This document shows positions 1 to 7,525 of a stretch of 10,154 nt of DNA, one piece after another (position 1 is the stretch's first letter; every line of letters starts with the position of its first letter). Origin of the DNA: Euperipatoides rowelli. Its lineage: Eukaryota; Onychophora; Udeonychophora; Euonychophora; Peripatopsidae. The notes beneath the pieces are model-generated. The model did not search any database and was not told the DNA's origin. It was given only the letters and a program-made list of their open reading frames with translations. The stretch lies in NCBI GenBank assembly GCA_003024985.2, contig PXIH01S0039569.1, one strand, 5' to 3'. The position numbers and the translations under genes are program-made.

Positions 1-19
1 CAAACATTAAATAGAACAT

Positions 20-54
20 AAATATGTGTAATCATTTCATTATTACACATATTT
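20..54. repeat. 13-bp perfect inverted repeat (hairpin)
   Basis: The arms AATATGTGTAAT and ATTACACATATT, plus one further A/T pair, form 13 perfect base pairs around a 9-base loop (33-41). It is AT-rich and is not followed by a T run in a gene context, so it does not look like a terminator. It could be a trace of a small inverted-repeat element or a chance AT palindrome. Confidence 0.6.
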
Positions 55-80
55 GGAAACTTTTATACAGAGGATTCTAT

Positions 81-142
81 GAGTCGTAAAAATTTCGATC
101 CGCGACCGTTCATGTTAAAATTTTCTCCGCGCCTGCTCGAAG
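81..142. other. CpG-rich patch in CpG-poor surroundings
   Basis: This stretch holds about nine CpG dinucleotides in roughly 60 bases (TCGATCCGCGACCG and CTCCGCGCC among them), while the next several hundred bases hold very few. No open frame, known repeat or RNA gene is recognised. It may be the edge of a younger insertion or a remnant of a GC-richer element. Confidence 0.4.
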
Positions 143-1210
143 GTTAAATCAGTTGATATGAAACAGAACAAATAAAAAGATAATTAGAATAGACTTGCCA
201 TTATAGTATTGTGAGAAATTGCAGATCAATATTTTTTTAAAAATTCCAGAAAACAAAAAGAAATAAACCAATAAGTTAGTATTGTTATTTTTTTAAAAAA
301 AGCAATATTAGAGAAAACACAATGTACTGTAGATGTTCATTCTTGAATAGAAATATTTATTCATTGGCCTAAATTGTCATTGCCATCACCTTTGATTTCA
401 TATATTTTACAATGAAAAACATCAAAAGCACAAAGGAAAAACTTGAAATAAAAAAGTAGAAAATATATTTTCTACAAAAACACAATTCATTTAGACAAAC
501 AAGTAATATAAATATAATTCCATCTTATTTACCATGATGCAAAAGAAACCTGCAAACAAATAATGTTTTTGGTGTCAATATTTCCATGAAACTTGACAAA
601 ACGTTGTTTCGGATGAATAAAAATATAAAATACTTTTACAGCAGTTTGACGGTATTAAATAAAACATATACCGGTACTCATTAATAAACCAATGGTTAAT
701 GATTGCCCATAGAATTAGAAAGAAATTGAATAGACAATTAAAGGCATGGCTATTCCGCCAGGAAAACTTTATTTAAATTTTCGTAATTTCTCTATTGCTT
801 TTAAATCGGAGGTTGTAACCAGTGTTGATTAATCTGTTACAAAGCCTTTTGTAGTTGATCTTGGGTGAAAAATTTATTAGTATTTTTGATTAATAAGAAA
901 TTTTGAACACACTCCAGAAAACAAATATTTGTGAAGTAGAATAGTAGAAATTCAAAATTATTTTTACAGGAAATATTGTTTTATACACAGTAAAAGATTC
1001 TTGAGAGACACCTGCTATTAGTGAGCACCTGCCTTTAATGGCCACAATTTCTTTGCCCATGATTATTTTTTCGCACAAATGACCTCATGACCAGTTACCA
1101 GCCTTTTAAAATTCCTTGCATTGAATTCAGCATTTTTTTTGTAAGACCATGAGTTGTAGATAGTGTGACTATTTTTTTCACATACTAAATTAATAATTTA
1201 TTAGCAAATT
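143..1210. other. AT-rich stretch without a recognised gene
   Basis: A and T runs and stops in every frame fill this kilobase. A 62-codon minus-strand open frame at 890-1078 has no recognisable motif. The stretch lies just downstream of the LINE endonuclease relic in that element's reading direction, where a linker and reverse transcriptase would follow. I translated it by eye and saw no reverse transcriptase signature. The element therefore either ends here or has decayed beyond recognition. Confidence 0.5.
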
Positions 1211-1896
1211 TTAACAAATGTGTAAATGCCATAAAATCTGACATTGAATTTTTAAATCGTGATTTTTGTTTATAATGAATATGAGAGCGATAGAAAAGGA
1301 AGAAAAGATAAAATTGAGTTGTGATGGACTTTCGCCCCTCCATCTGTTATTATTTATTATCTGATTCAACAAAAATCTACTAACCACCTGAAATAGTTCC
1401 CATCCGAATGAACCCTCAGTGTAATTTATGTTCCTATTTGCCAATCAATTTGTGGATTATTAAAATCTAGTAAAAATATTTGTTTGTATAATCTATTTGT
1501 ATTTCTAAAATGGTCTATTCCAGCTTCAATTCCCTTTAAAACTTGTTTACCATTGTTGTTATTTCCTGGTGGCTGCTAATATACGCTACACCAAACAAAT
1601 ATTTTTCATTACCGGTACTTAAAATTTATTTCTAATCATATTGCCTCACTTTGCTCCTCAATACTGAGTAAACTGTGTATTATTTTTAACTACAGTATAT
1701 AAAATCCCACCACTTCTTTCCCCACAATATCCTTTCTAACTAGAGAAAATTCACTCAAAGAAATCTGTATATCTGGGATGTTAGAGTGTAACCAAGTTTC
1801 TGTTGTGATAAAAATATTTATTTTAGATGTAGAAATATATTTCATCTTGTTTGTTTAGTAAGGAATTAATATTAATTAATGAAATATTAAAATCAT
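1211..1896 (-). mobile_element. Decayed LINE (non-LTR retrotransposon): endonuclease domain
   Basis: This is a relic of the APE-type endonuclease that opens ORF2 of many LINEs and nicks target DNA before reverse transcription. Reading the minus strand, NSLLNKQDEIYFYI (about 1867-1826, compare the NARSL-NK-DEL block) runs into a stop. A frame change leads to INIFITTETWLHSNIPD (about 1824-1774), then FSLVRKDIVGK (about 1755-1723). Further on come CSVY-QPPGN (about 1585-1556), LLDFNNPQIDW (about 1474-1441) and, after another frame change, FLLNQIINNNRWRGESPSQL near 1370-1311. Order and spacing match CR1/L2/Jockey-type endonucleases: TETWL, S-VRKDR-GK-GGG, Y-PP, GDFN-P-IDW, TRWRG-S-LDL. The GDFN glycine reads as leucine-aspartate here. 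At least five in-frame stops and two frame changes make it non-functional. The 77-codon open frame at 1211-1444 begins with TTG and is only the C-terminal part of this domain. The clade cannot be set without a search. Confidence 0.78.
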
Positions 1897-2427
1897 TAAT
1901 TAATTGCTACACTGTTTTCATTTGGTCAGCAGTATTATTATTGTTTGTATTTATTGGGTCTTCCAATATATTTATGATTTTCCCTTGTATATCTTTACAT
2001 TCTCTCCATTTTTCCTATGCAGTCCCAACCCAATTCTCATTTTTTTTGTCAAGATTTCTGTCAATTTTTTTTATCTGTCCAGGGAAAAGTTTAGCTTATT
2101 AATCTCAGTATCCTGTGAAGATCTTAACAGTTTTTAACCTTTATAAAAAATTCTATTTATTCTCAGAATATAAAAAAATTATTACAGTATTAGGTATTGG
2201 GATTATCTGTTTTTAATCTAATGAAATGGAAATCTCTTAAGGGCTATCTATTTCAACTTTAAAAATATCTAGTAATTTTTGACATTTTTTATAACAATCA
2301 TTTCTTTAACGATTCTGTTATCAATAATGTCTCCTACATCATTATTTTAATCTTCATTTTGTCTTCCTTCTTTTTTCAGTATTATTAATTTCTTTTTATG
2401 TGTTTCTATAATTTCTCTATTTAACAT
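1897..2427 (-). mobile_element. Coding-like stretch upstream of the LINE endonuclease (possible ORF1 relic)
   Basis: Immediately upstream of the endonuclease relic, and in the same frame, the minus strand reads KLFPGQIKKIDRNLDKKNE, a stop at 2017-2015, then EKWRECKDIQGKIINILEDP, and a second stop at 1909-1907. Further up, from an ATG at 2427, it reads REIIETHKKKLIILKKEGR, then after a stop NDVGDIIDNRIVKEM, and after a frame change LDIFKVEIDSP. The composition is strongly charged with heptad-like Leu/Ile spacing. This suits the coiled-coil ORF1 protein of a LINE, which binds the element's RNA. No zinc knuckle or other diagnostic motif is seen, so the ORF1 call is inference from position and composition. 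Two overlapping plus-strand open frames around 1851-2137 are its antisense shadow. Confidence 0.4.
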
Positions 2428-2469
2428 CCTATTTTCCGAAAAAAAATTCAAGATGATCCTGTATAATAA

Positions 2470-2778
2470 AAAAATCATCTATGTTGTCTATCTTTAATAA
2501 TTAGCAAATGGAAAAATGGAGATAGAACTTTGACATTTTCACTTTTTAATGAGATTATTGATTTGTCTATTGAAAATTTAAAAGTGATTGAAATTTATAA
2601 CGATGTAACAAACTATCACCTAAACTTTTTTGCTGATACTTGAAGAATCTATGAATTTGTAGCGCTTTTATTTTCTATTCATCCATATGTGCCATTTAAG
2701 GTAACAAAAATGTCAGTAAGTGATGGTCTACTGTCTTGTGATCATATTTTTAATGTTTTACCGAAATTGAATAAGTAA
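2470..2778 (+). other. Unrecognised open stretch with one internal stop
   Basis: A single frame stays open for 103 codons apart from one TGA at 2641-2643, which is long for such AT-rich sequence. It includes SLFNEIIDLSIENLKVIEIY before the stop and YEFVALLFSIHPYVPFKV after it, ending at TAA 2776-2778. It has no ATG near its left end and no domain I can name. It could be a decayed transposon fragment, an old exon or chance. Confidence 0.15.
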
Positions 2779-2952
2779 ATATTGATAGCTTTTCTGGGTT
2801 ATTAAAGTATTAATATACAGTAGATTAAACTTAATTTTCTAATTTATTTATTTCTTGTATAATGCATTTAAAACAAGTTACTGTTTCTGGTTAACATTCA
2901 ATTTTAGAGCTAATCGCATTCAGAAATTTGGAATAGGTTACAATAATGTTTT
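2779..2952. other. Spacer, nothing recognised
   Basis: This is AT-rich sequence with stops in all frames, with no repeat, RNA gene or splice-flanked open frame seen. Confidence 0.4.
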
Positions 2953-3183
2953 TTAAAAACAGTAATGTAGAATATTTATGTCGATAACTTTATATTTACA
3001 GCTTAAGGCTGGTTCATAGCTTGATAACGTACAGGAAAGTAAACTTTGACAGCTTGAGCATGGCCATGGAATTGTGTTGCCTCTATAGTCACAAGTGTAC
3101 ACTACAGTGTCAGTATATTTCTTAAAAACTGTGCAGTGCTCATTGCTGTGTTTACAACAGTCAAGCTTTACTTTGCTGATACA
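2953..3183 (-). other. Cysteine-rich open frame, possible orphan exon
   Basis: The minus strand is open for 77 codons, but the apparent start is TTG at 3186, so no independent start is visible. It encodes ten cysteines, including a CC pair and the run TCDYRGNTIPWPCSSCQ, suggesting a secreted disulphide-rich segment. C-x-Y-x-G followed by W-P-C-x-x-C loosely recalls a von Willebrand factor C module, but the spacing is short and the match is weak. A possible exon runs from after TATCAG (3176) to AAGCT before GTAAAT (donor GT at 2999-2998). The acceptor lacks a good pyrimidine tract. The 5' edge of the frame abuts the long palindrome at 3182, so an insertion may have cut it. Confidence 0.18.
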
Positions 3184-3464
3184 CAATTAACCAGTCATAA
3201 AATTATTTATATTGTTTTTCAAAAATATTCTTAACTTATCATTTCCTTAGGCTATAAGAAGAGAAAAAAAATCCTCTCAAGTTCAAACTAGGACAATCTT
3301 CCACAAAATAAGTATGCCACCCTGGGTGGCATACTTATTTTGTGAAAGATTGTCCTAGTTTGAACTTGAGAGGATTTTTTTTCTCTTTTTATAGCCTAAG
3401 GAAATGATAAGTTAAGAATATTTTTGAAAACAATTTAAAATAATTTCATAACTGGTTAATTGTG
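3182..3464. repeat. Near-perfect 283-bp palindrome (foldback or MITE-like element)
   Basis: The two arms are 141 bases each and meet at a single central T (3323, within CCACCCTGGGTGG). By eye they pair without gaps from CACAATTAACC at 3182 to GGTTAATTGTG at 3464. The inner 105 or so bases differ at only two places, and most other differences lie in one AT-rich block near the outer end. On the right, the repeat continues into CCCACCCCTATTATCAGC. Read outward-in, that is GCTGATAATAGGGGTGGG followed by CACAATTAACC. The left flank has GCTGATA directly before CACAATTAACC, so it lacks 11 bases. GGGGTGGGCA resembles the tips of hAT-family inverted repeats, which is my inference. No target-site duplication is clear. 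A transcript would fold into a long double-stranded hairpin. A cloning or assembly foldback artefact is the alternative. Confidence 0.85.
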
Positions 3465-3540
3465 CCCACCCCTATTATCAGCCATAGTTAGGAAAAGTAA
3501 TCCCCACACTTCTGATCGTGACGCAAAGAATTCCAAGCTA

Positions 3541-3556
3541 TTCCATGCAACTGCGC
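3541..3556 (+). repeat. Dispersed repeat, copy 1 (TTCCATGCAACTGCGC)
   Basis: This is a diverged copy of the motif found at 4040 and 5090, differing by C for T at the eighth base and by the sequence after GCGC. All three copies run in the same direction. Confidence 0.55.
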
Positions 3557-3594
3557 TCCCTTAGTTTTTGGCTCAAAGTAAGGTTCATGAGCTG

Positions 3595-4014
3595 TTAAAT
3601 GTGCAACAATTCAATCCTTCACAAACCAATCAGATTGTAGATGAGTAGTTCACTAGCACTAAATTGGAAGTCTTTTTTTTATTTATATACAGTCGGCCGT
3701 TTTTATAAAAACAACTGTTATCAAAAACATTTAAAATTTTAATTTCGATTTGGCTGTACACACTACAAACTTCTTTTGGATAACTCTAGATAAGTAATAG
3801 TTTCCTTATCAATTCTGATGTTTTAAAATTTCTTTAATTTTTACTTTGTCTATATAATAAGTAAGGTAAAATTATATTGAAAGTCTAATTGAATTTTTTA
3901 AAAAAAATGGAAACATTCGGTTATTAAATTGTGATCAAGCTTATACTTTCATATTGGTAGTGAACTGATCTACAATCTGATTGGTTGTGAAGAATCGAAC
4001 CGTCACACATTTAA
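3595..4014. mobile_element. Inverted-repeat element (MITE-like), about 420 bp
   Basis: The left arm (3595-3655) and right arm (3958-4014) are reverse complements with scattered mismatches. The best block is ACCAATCAGATTGTAGAT on the left, matching ATCTACAATCTGATTGGT on the right. Both arms end on TTAAATGTG / CACATTTAA. The 300-base core is AT-rich with no open frame, as expected of a non-autonomous element. Exact ends and a target-site duplication were not found. It lies between two direct copies of the TTCCATG-AACTGCGC repeat (3541 and 4040), which may mark the true outer ends of a larger unit. Confidence 0.6.
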
Positions 4015-4038
4015 TTGCTTGTTAAAGTTCAAAAGTGT

Positions 4039-4067
4039 GTTCCATGTAACTGCGCCTCCTAAAATAT
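4039..4067 (+). repeat. Dispersed repeat, copy 2 (29 nt, exact with copy 3)
   Basis: The 29 bases beginning GTTCCATGTAACTGCGCC and ending CTCCTAAAATAT are identical to 5089-5117, exactly 1050 bases downstream. It immediately follows the inverted-repeat element. The sequence after it, CTATCTTGGATTCTGACATTATG, also faintly resembles the CATCTTGGATTT words of the 7.5-8.1 kb repeat array. It may be an element end. Confidence 0.75.
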
Positions 4068-4455
4068 TGCTATCTTGGATTCTGACATTATGCTGTAGGT
4101 GGAACCAATAAAACTGACGTAACTCAGATGAAGTATATCTTATCGAAATGTTTACTGATGTTACCTAGAAGGCCTTCTCACACCCGAAGGCATCATAAAT
4201 CATTATAATGAATTTATTTTGGAGGAGTGCCCATTTGTTATGTCAAAGTTTAATCTTATAGATGCAGTATGTAAAAGATATTATTGTGTTTTAGTTAACA
4301 CAGTTGCCAATTTGTTCATTTTTAAAAAAATAGCAATTGCCTTTTTTGTTATATTATACATGTTTATTTGTGGTTTATGTTATATATGAAATTAATATAT
4401 AAAAAGAAAGCACAGCTATTTTTTCAATGTTGTTATTGTAATTACGTTAACTGAA

Positions 4456-4480
4456 AATCTTCCCGAGCTGCTAGAAGATT
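4456..4480. repeat. Hairpin A with CCCGAGCTG in the loop region
   Basis: AATCTTC pairs with GAAGATT across an 11-base loop. The block ATCTTCCCGAGCTG recurs, with one base changed, in the hairpin at 4689-4717. Confidence 0.5.
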
Positions 4481-4688
4481 TTTCCTGAGTATGGAGAGTG
4501 GCAGCATTCTCTTTATTTTTAAACAGTAATAAAGAAATAATAATTTAAAATAATTTAGATAATTAGCTTAGGTAAATTATATTAAAAAAATTACAGTTAA
4601 TATACAGTATGTCTGCCTATTCAAATAATGCTTATGTTTGATCAAAGTTTCAATATTTTTTTAATCAGATGCCTCAATTTCTTCCCGA

Positions 4689-4717
4689 AGGCAAAATTCT
4701 TCCCGAGCTGTTTGCCT
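4689..4717. repeat. Hairpin B with CCCGAGCTG in the loop
   Basis: AGGCAAA pairs with TTTGCCT across a 15-base loop that holds TTCTTCCCGAGCTG. The loop word is shared with hairpin A 240 bases upstream, while the stem sequence is different. Confidence 0.5.
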
Positions 4718-5088
4718 ACGCTTTGGTAAGAATATACACTCCTGATGTACAGTGTATACAACCAGGGCTCAACAATTCCTGGGCGCCTAGAATTTTCTAG
4801 GATAACTATATTTAGTTAAAGTCTGTTTTTATTTTAAAATTCTCAGCTAATTAGCCCACTCTTGGCAGTGTATCTATTCACAAAATTATTTATTTAGCGA
4901 TTAGAGATTGTGTATAAAATTGACTAAGATTGATCATCATCATGAAGTTTTCTGGTCAACTAAACAGATTTTTTTTTTTTTAATAAATGAATCCCTTGTA
5001 AATAAAATTTAAAAAAAAGTTTATTATGATAAAAAAAGTTTATGATAATAAAAAAAACTTTTAGAAAATAAAACCAAGTATTTTCTTG

Positions 5089-5117
5089 GTTCCATGTAAC
5101 TGCGCCTCCTAAAATAT
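5089..5117 (+). repeat. Dispersed repeat, copy 3 (29 nt, exact with copy 2)
   Basis: This is an exact match to 4039-4067. It is preceded by a small hairpin, ACCAAG/CTTGGT (about 5073-5090), and followed directly by the short tandem repeat at 5118-5164. Confidence 0.75.
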
Positions 5118-5164
5118 AAAACTTACATTTTTATAAACTAAAAAATAAAATTTACATTTTTATA
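5118..5164 (+). repeat. Two-copy short tandem repeat
   Basis: AAAACTTACATTTTTATA (5118-5135) recurs 29 bases later as AAAATTTACATTTTTATA (5147-5164) with one difference. Confidence 0.6.
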
Positions 5165-5307
5165 ACAGTCGTCTTGCAGAAGTTAAGTCAGCAACGGTTG
5201 AGGTAAAGCAAGCAGACAGCAAGTTCTCAGCTTGATGAGCACAGTAGTCGATGAGTAAACCTTATTGACCTTTAGATCAAAAAAATGCCCCTTTTTATAC
5301 TCTCTAC

Positions 5308-5448
5308 CCAATTAAGCTGGGATTCTCACGATGGTGTGAAATATAAAAAGTAGCCAATAAAAAGAGATATATTCTTCCTTTTTTAGCCAATAGAAATTGG
5401 GATTAATGGTCCAATCAAGTTGAGAACTTGAAATTAATGGTCCAATCA
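5308..5448 (+). promoter_or_regulatory. Cluster of CCAAT boxes (possible promoter or LTR-like regulatory block)
   Basis: CCAAT occurs at 5308, 5354, 5387, 5411 and 5442, and ATTGG (reverse orientation) at 5396. The last copy reads CCAATCAGC, close to the NF-Y consensus. The 16-mer ATTAATGGTCCAATCA is present twice, 31 bases apart (5402 and 5433). TATAAAAAG lies at 5343 and CTTTTTATAC near 5291. CCAAT-binding by NF-Y is known for this core, but activity here is inference. No coding region is recognised downstream, so it could be the regulatory part of a decayed LTR or element, or a duplication with chance boxes. Confidence 0.35.
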
Positions 5449-5881
5449 GCACCCACTCATCTAACTAGAATAGGTAGCGCTAAGTAGCCTAGGTGGCACT
5501 GATGTAGCGTCTATTTGCTTACCATGCGGTCCGTGCCTATTCGATAAAATCACGTTATAAACCAGAAGAGGTCTTCATTTGAAATACATTTCTTCAGTTA
5601 AAGGTCAGCATTTAATAATTACATACATAATATTATTTATTAAAAGTTATGCTCTCTCAATAATTTATAATCTTATAATACCATTTTATTAATACTGTAG
5701 GTTTTAATATCGTAAGCTATAGGTTTTTAATAGGAATATTTTTTAGTTTTGATGTCGTGTGTATTATTTTTTAATGTATATTAATTTGTGTATATTAAAA
5801 ACTAATGAATGAATAAGTTGTGTAATGAAATATAGTACGTTTGAATTTCTTATTGATATTTTTGAGTTTATGTTCTAATGT
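5449..5881. other. Spacer, no gene recognised
   Basis: The first 120 bases have mixed composition with several CpGs (GTAGCGTC, ATGCGGTCCGTGCC, TTCGATAAAATCACG). The rest is T-rich with words such as GTGTATATTAA that recur in the duplication to its right, so this may be a more diverged arm of the same repeat. Confidence 0.4.
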
Positions 5882-6516
5882 TTTGAGAGATTCCTGATAA
5901 AGATTGAATGTAAGTTTTGTTAATGTAGGCTAGGTTATTTTTTTAAATCTAGCAGGGAATCATTTTTTTTAATACTGTATGTTTTTCTCTAACAGCGAAA
6001 TCATTTTTTAATCGTGTATGTTTTACTTAAAATTATAAGAATCAAAAGCATTCTTCTTGTTTAGAATTGATAAATGTAGCCGCGGTGTTCTCTGTAATGT
6101 ACAAGCTTCACCAATATTGCTTGAGACAAAACATTTAAAAAAAATAATGAACGACTTGATGTTTTATATTTTTTAAACTAAGTTCATGCTTGAGAGATTC
6201 TTGATAAAGATTGGATGTAGGCTAGTTTATTTTTATCTTTAGTAGTGAATTATTTTTTTAATGTATATTAAAATTATAATATATATATTAATAACCTAGC
6301 CTACATTAACGAAACTTACATTCACTCTAGCAGAGATTTTTTTTTTTTTAATCGTGTATGTTTTACTTAAATTATAGGAATCAAAACCATTATTGTTGTT
6401 TAACCATTCTCTCTCTAATGCACATGCTTGGAGTCTATGTTTGCAAAGTTTGACTAAGACAAAGCATTTTCAAAAATAACGAACACCTTGCCTGTGTTTT
6501 ATATTTTTTAAAACTA
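5882..6516 (+). repeat. Degenerate tandem duplication, about 0.31-0.34 kb per unit
   Basis: Unit A (5882-6180) and unit B (6189-6516) share three blocks in the same order. These are TTGAGAGATTC-TGATAAAGATT (5883 and 6190), ATCGTGTATGTTTTACTTAA (6011 and 6351), and TTTTATATTTTTTAAA-CTA near each end. The offset grows from 307 to about 340, so unit B carries extra bases. In addition, 5906-5939 (GAATGTAAGTTTTGTTAATG and on) recurs in inverted orientation at 6290-6323, so an inverted segment sits inside unit B. The unit is non-coding in every frame and its family is unknown. Confidence 0.75.
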
Positions 6517-7525
6517 CCGTAATGATATTTTTATTAGAAATACAGTTAACATTAATATATTGAATGTTAGTTGGATTGATTTTTTAAAAAAAATAAAAAT
6601 GCAAGCGCTTTGTTATTAACTTTAAAAAAAAAATACTGTGGGTGAGGGCATCAAACTGTGCAGCTGCCAACGCTTTCAAAACTGCAATACCAAAACTCCT
6701 TTTGTGTAGATCCCGATGATGTTTAGGCTTTTATATTTAAAATACTAGTTAGTTTTAATCGTATGTCTATAATTCATAATAATAATAATAGATTACAAGG
6801 AATTAAGGGTGGTACAAAAGAAAAAATAATTTGGGTGTATTTAATTAAAATTGAGTTCGTTGTAGTGGTAGTCTGTTTGATGTAGGGTAAGATTATTTAT
6901 AAACTTTTCTAATCATTAATCAGCTTAAATATGAATATCTACCCTGACTAATTTTTAGCTGTTCATTTCAATAGTTTACATCATTTGCGTGCTACAAAGT
7001 TATATTAGGTTATTACTCACTCCTAATGAGTAGGGGAGATAGGTTTATACAGCGGAGTAAGGATTATCGTTATGAGAGTCCTCATTGAGGGATATGATCT
7101 TAATATACTGTATACATTTTTAATTAAATGAATAATTATATAATCAATCTATTTAATATTTTATTATTAGATAAGATACTACCTTGATTAAATCATGTAG
7201 GCGTTATTTGAAAATCTACTTCATTATGCTGTATGATGTTTAAAAAAATGGCGGTCGGTGCTGGTGCCACTCTAATTATAAAAAAAAAATTATAATAAAT
7301 ATATTAATTACACTAGGACTTTGTAATTTGGGAAATATCTATTAAATACTTATCTTAATCATCCTGTTCAATTTTAAGTTGATTGGATGCAATAAAAAAA
7401 TTATGTATCTATAATGAGTTGGGCATTGAATCACTTATGTAACACCTCATTATCTTAAGATTTCGTTTTACAAGTGAATTAAAAAAAAAAAATTTCTTCA
7501 AATTTTCATGAAAAAAAATTTTTTT
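6517..7525. other. AT-rich stretch without a recognised gene
   Basis: This holds a TAA microsatellite (6776-6790) and short inverted repeats such as TACTCA/TGAGTA near 7014-7032. There is a small patch, ATGGCGGTCGGTGCTGGTG, at about 7248. No splice-flanked open frame, RNA gene or transposon domain was seen. Confidence 0.5.
6776..6790. repeat. (TAA)n microsatellite, about five units
   Basis: An ATAATAATAATAATA tract, short and ordinary for AT-rich animal DNA. Confidence 0.8.

Larger units (their letters stand above)
4068..5088. other. AT-rich spacer with short hairpins, no gene
   Basis: No gene is recognised. Short structures include the 12-base palindrome AGAAGGCCTTCT near 4168, followed by GCCTTC...GAAGGC, and TATACACT/AGTGTATA around 4734-4757. 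CCTAGAATTTTCTAGG near 4787 and the two hairpins listed separately complete the set. A minus-strand frame of about 35 codons ending near 4650 contains QLGKNFAFGKKLRHLIKKIL. It has no start codon and no recognised family. Confidence 0.5.

Noticed and set aside
890-1078. 62-codon minus-strand open frame
   Set aside because: There is no motif, no splice context and no match to the reverse transcriptase expected downstream of the endonuclease. The length is reachable by chance over 10 kb.
1851-2137. Two overlapping plus-strand open frames rich in Phe, Ile and Ser
   Set aside because: They are antisense to lysine- and glutamate-rich coding-like sequence of the LINE relic. The hydrophobic appearance follows from reading A-rich coding sequence backwards, not from membrane proteins.
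3182-3464. Palindrome as a microRNA precursor
   Set aside because: Arms of 141 bases with almost no bulges are far longer and more perfect than a miRNA hairpin. A foldback element or hairpin-siRNA source fits better.
5165-5210. Micro-exon between CGTCTTGCAG and GAGGTAAAG
   Set aside because: The enclosed 20-odd bases are too short, with no coding evidence and only a mediocre pyrimidine tract.
5219-5250. Hammerhead-like CTTGATGAG and nearby TCGATGAG
   Set aside because: The CUGAUGA core, the GAAA segment and a pairing stem order are not all present, so no ribozyme is supported.
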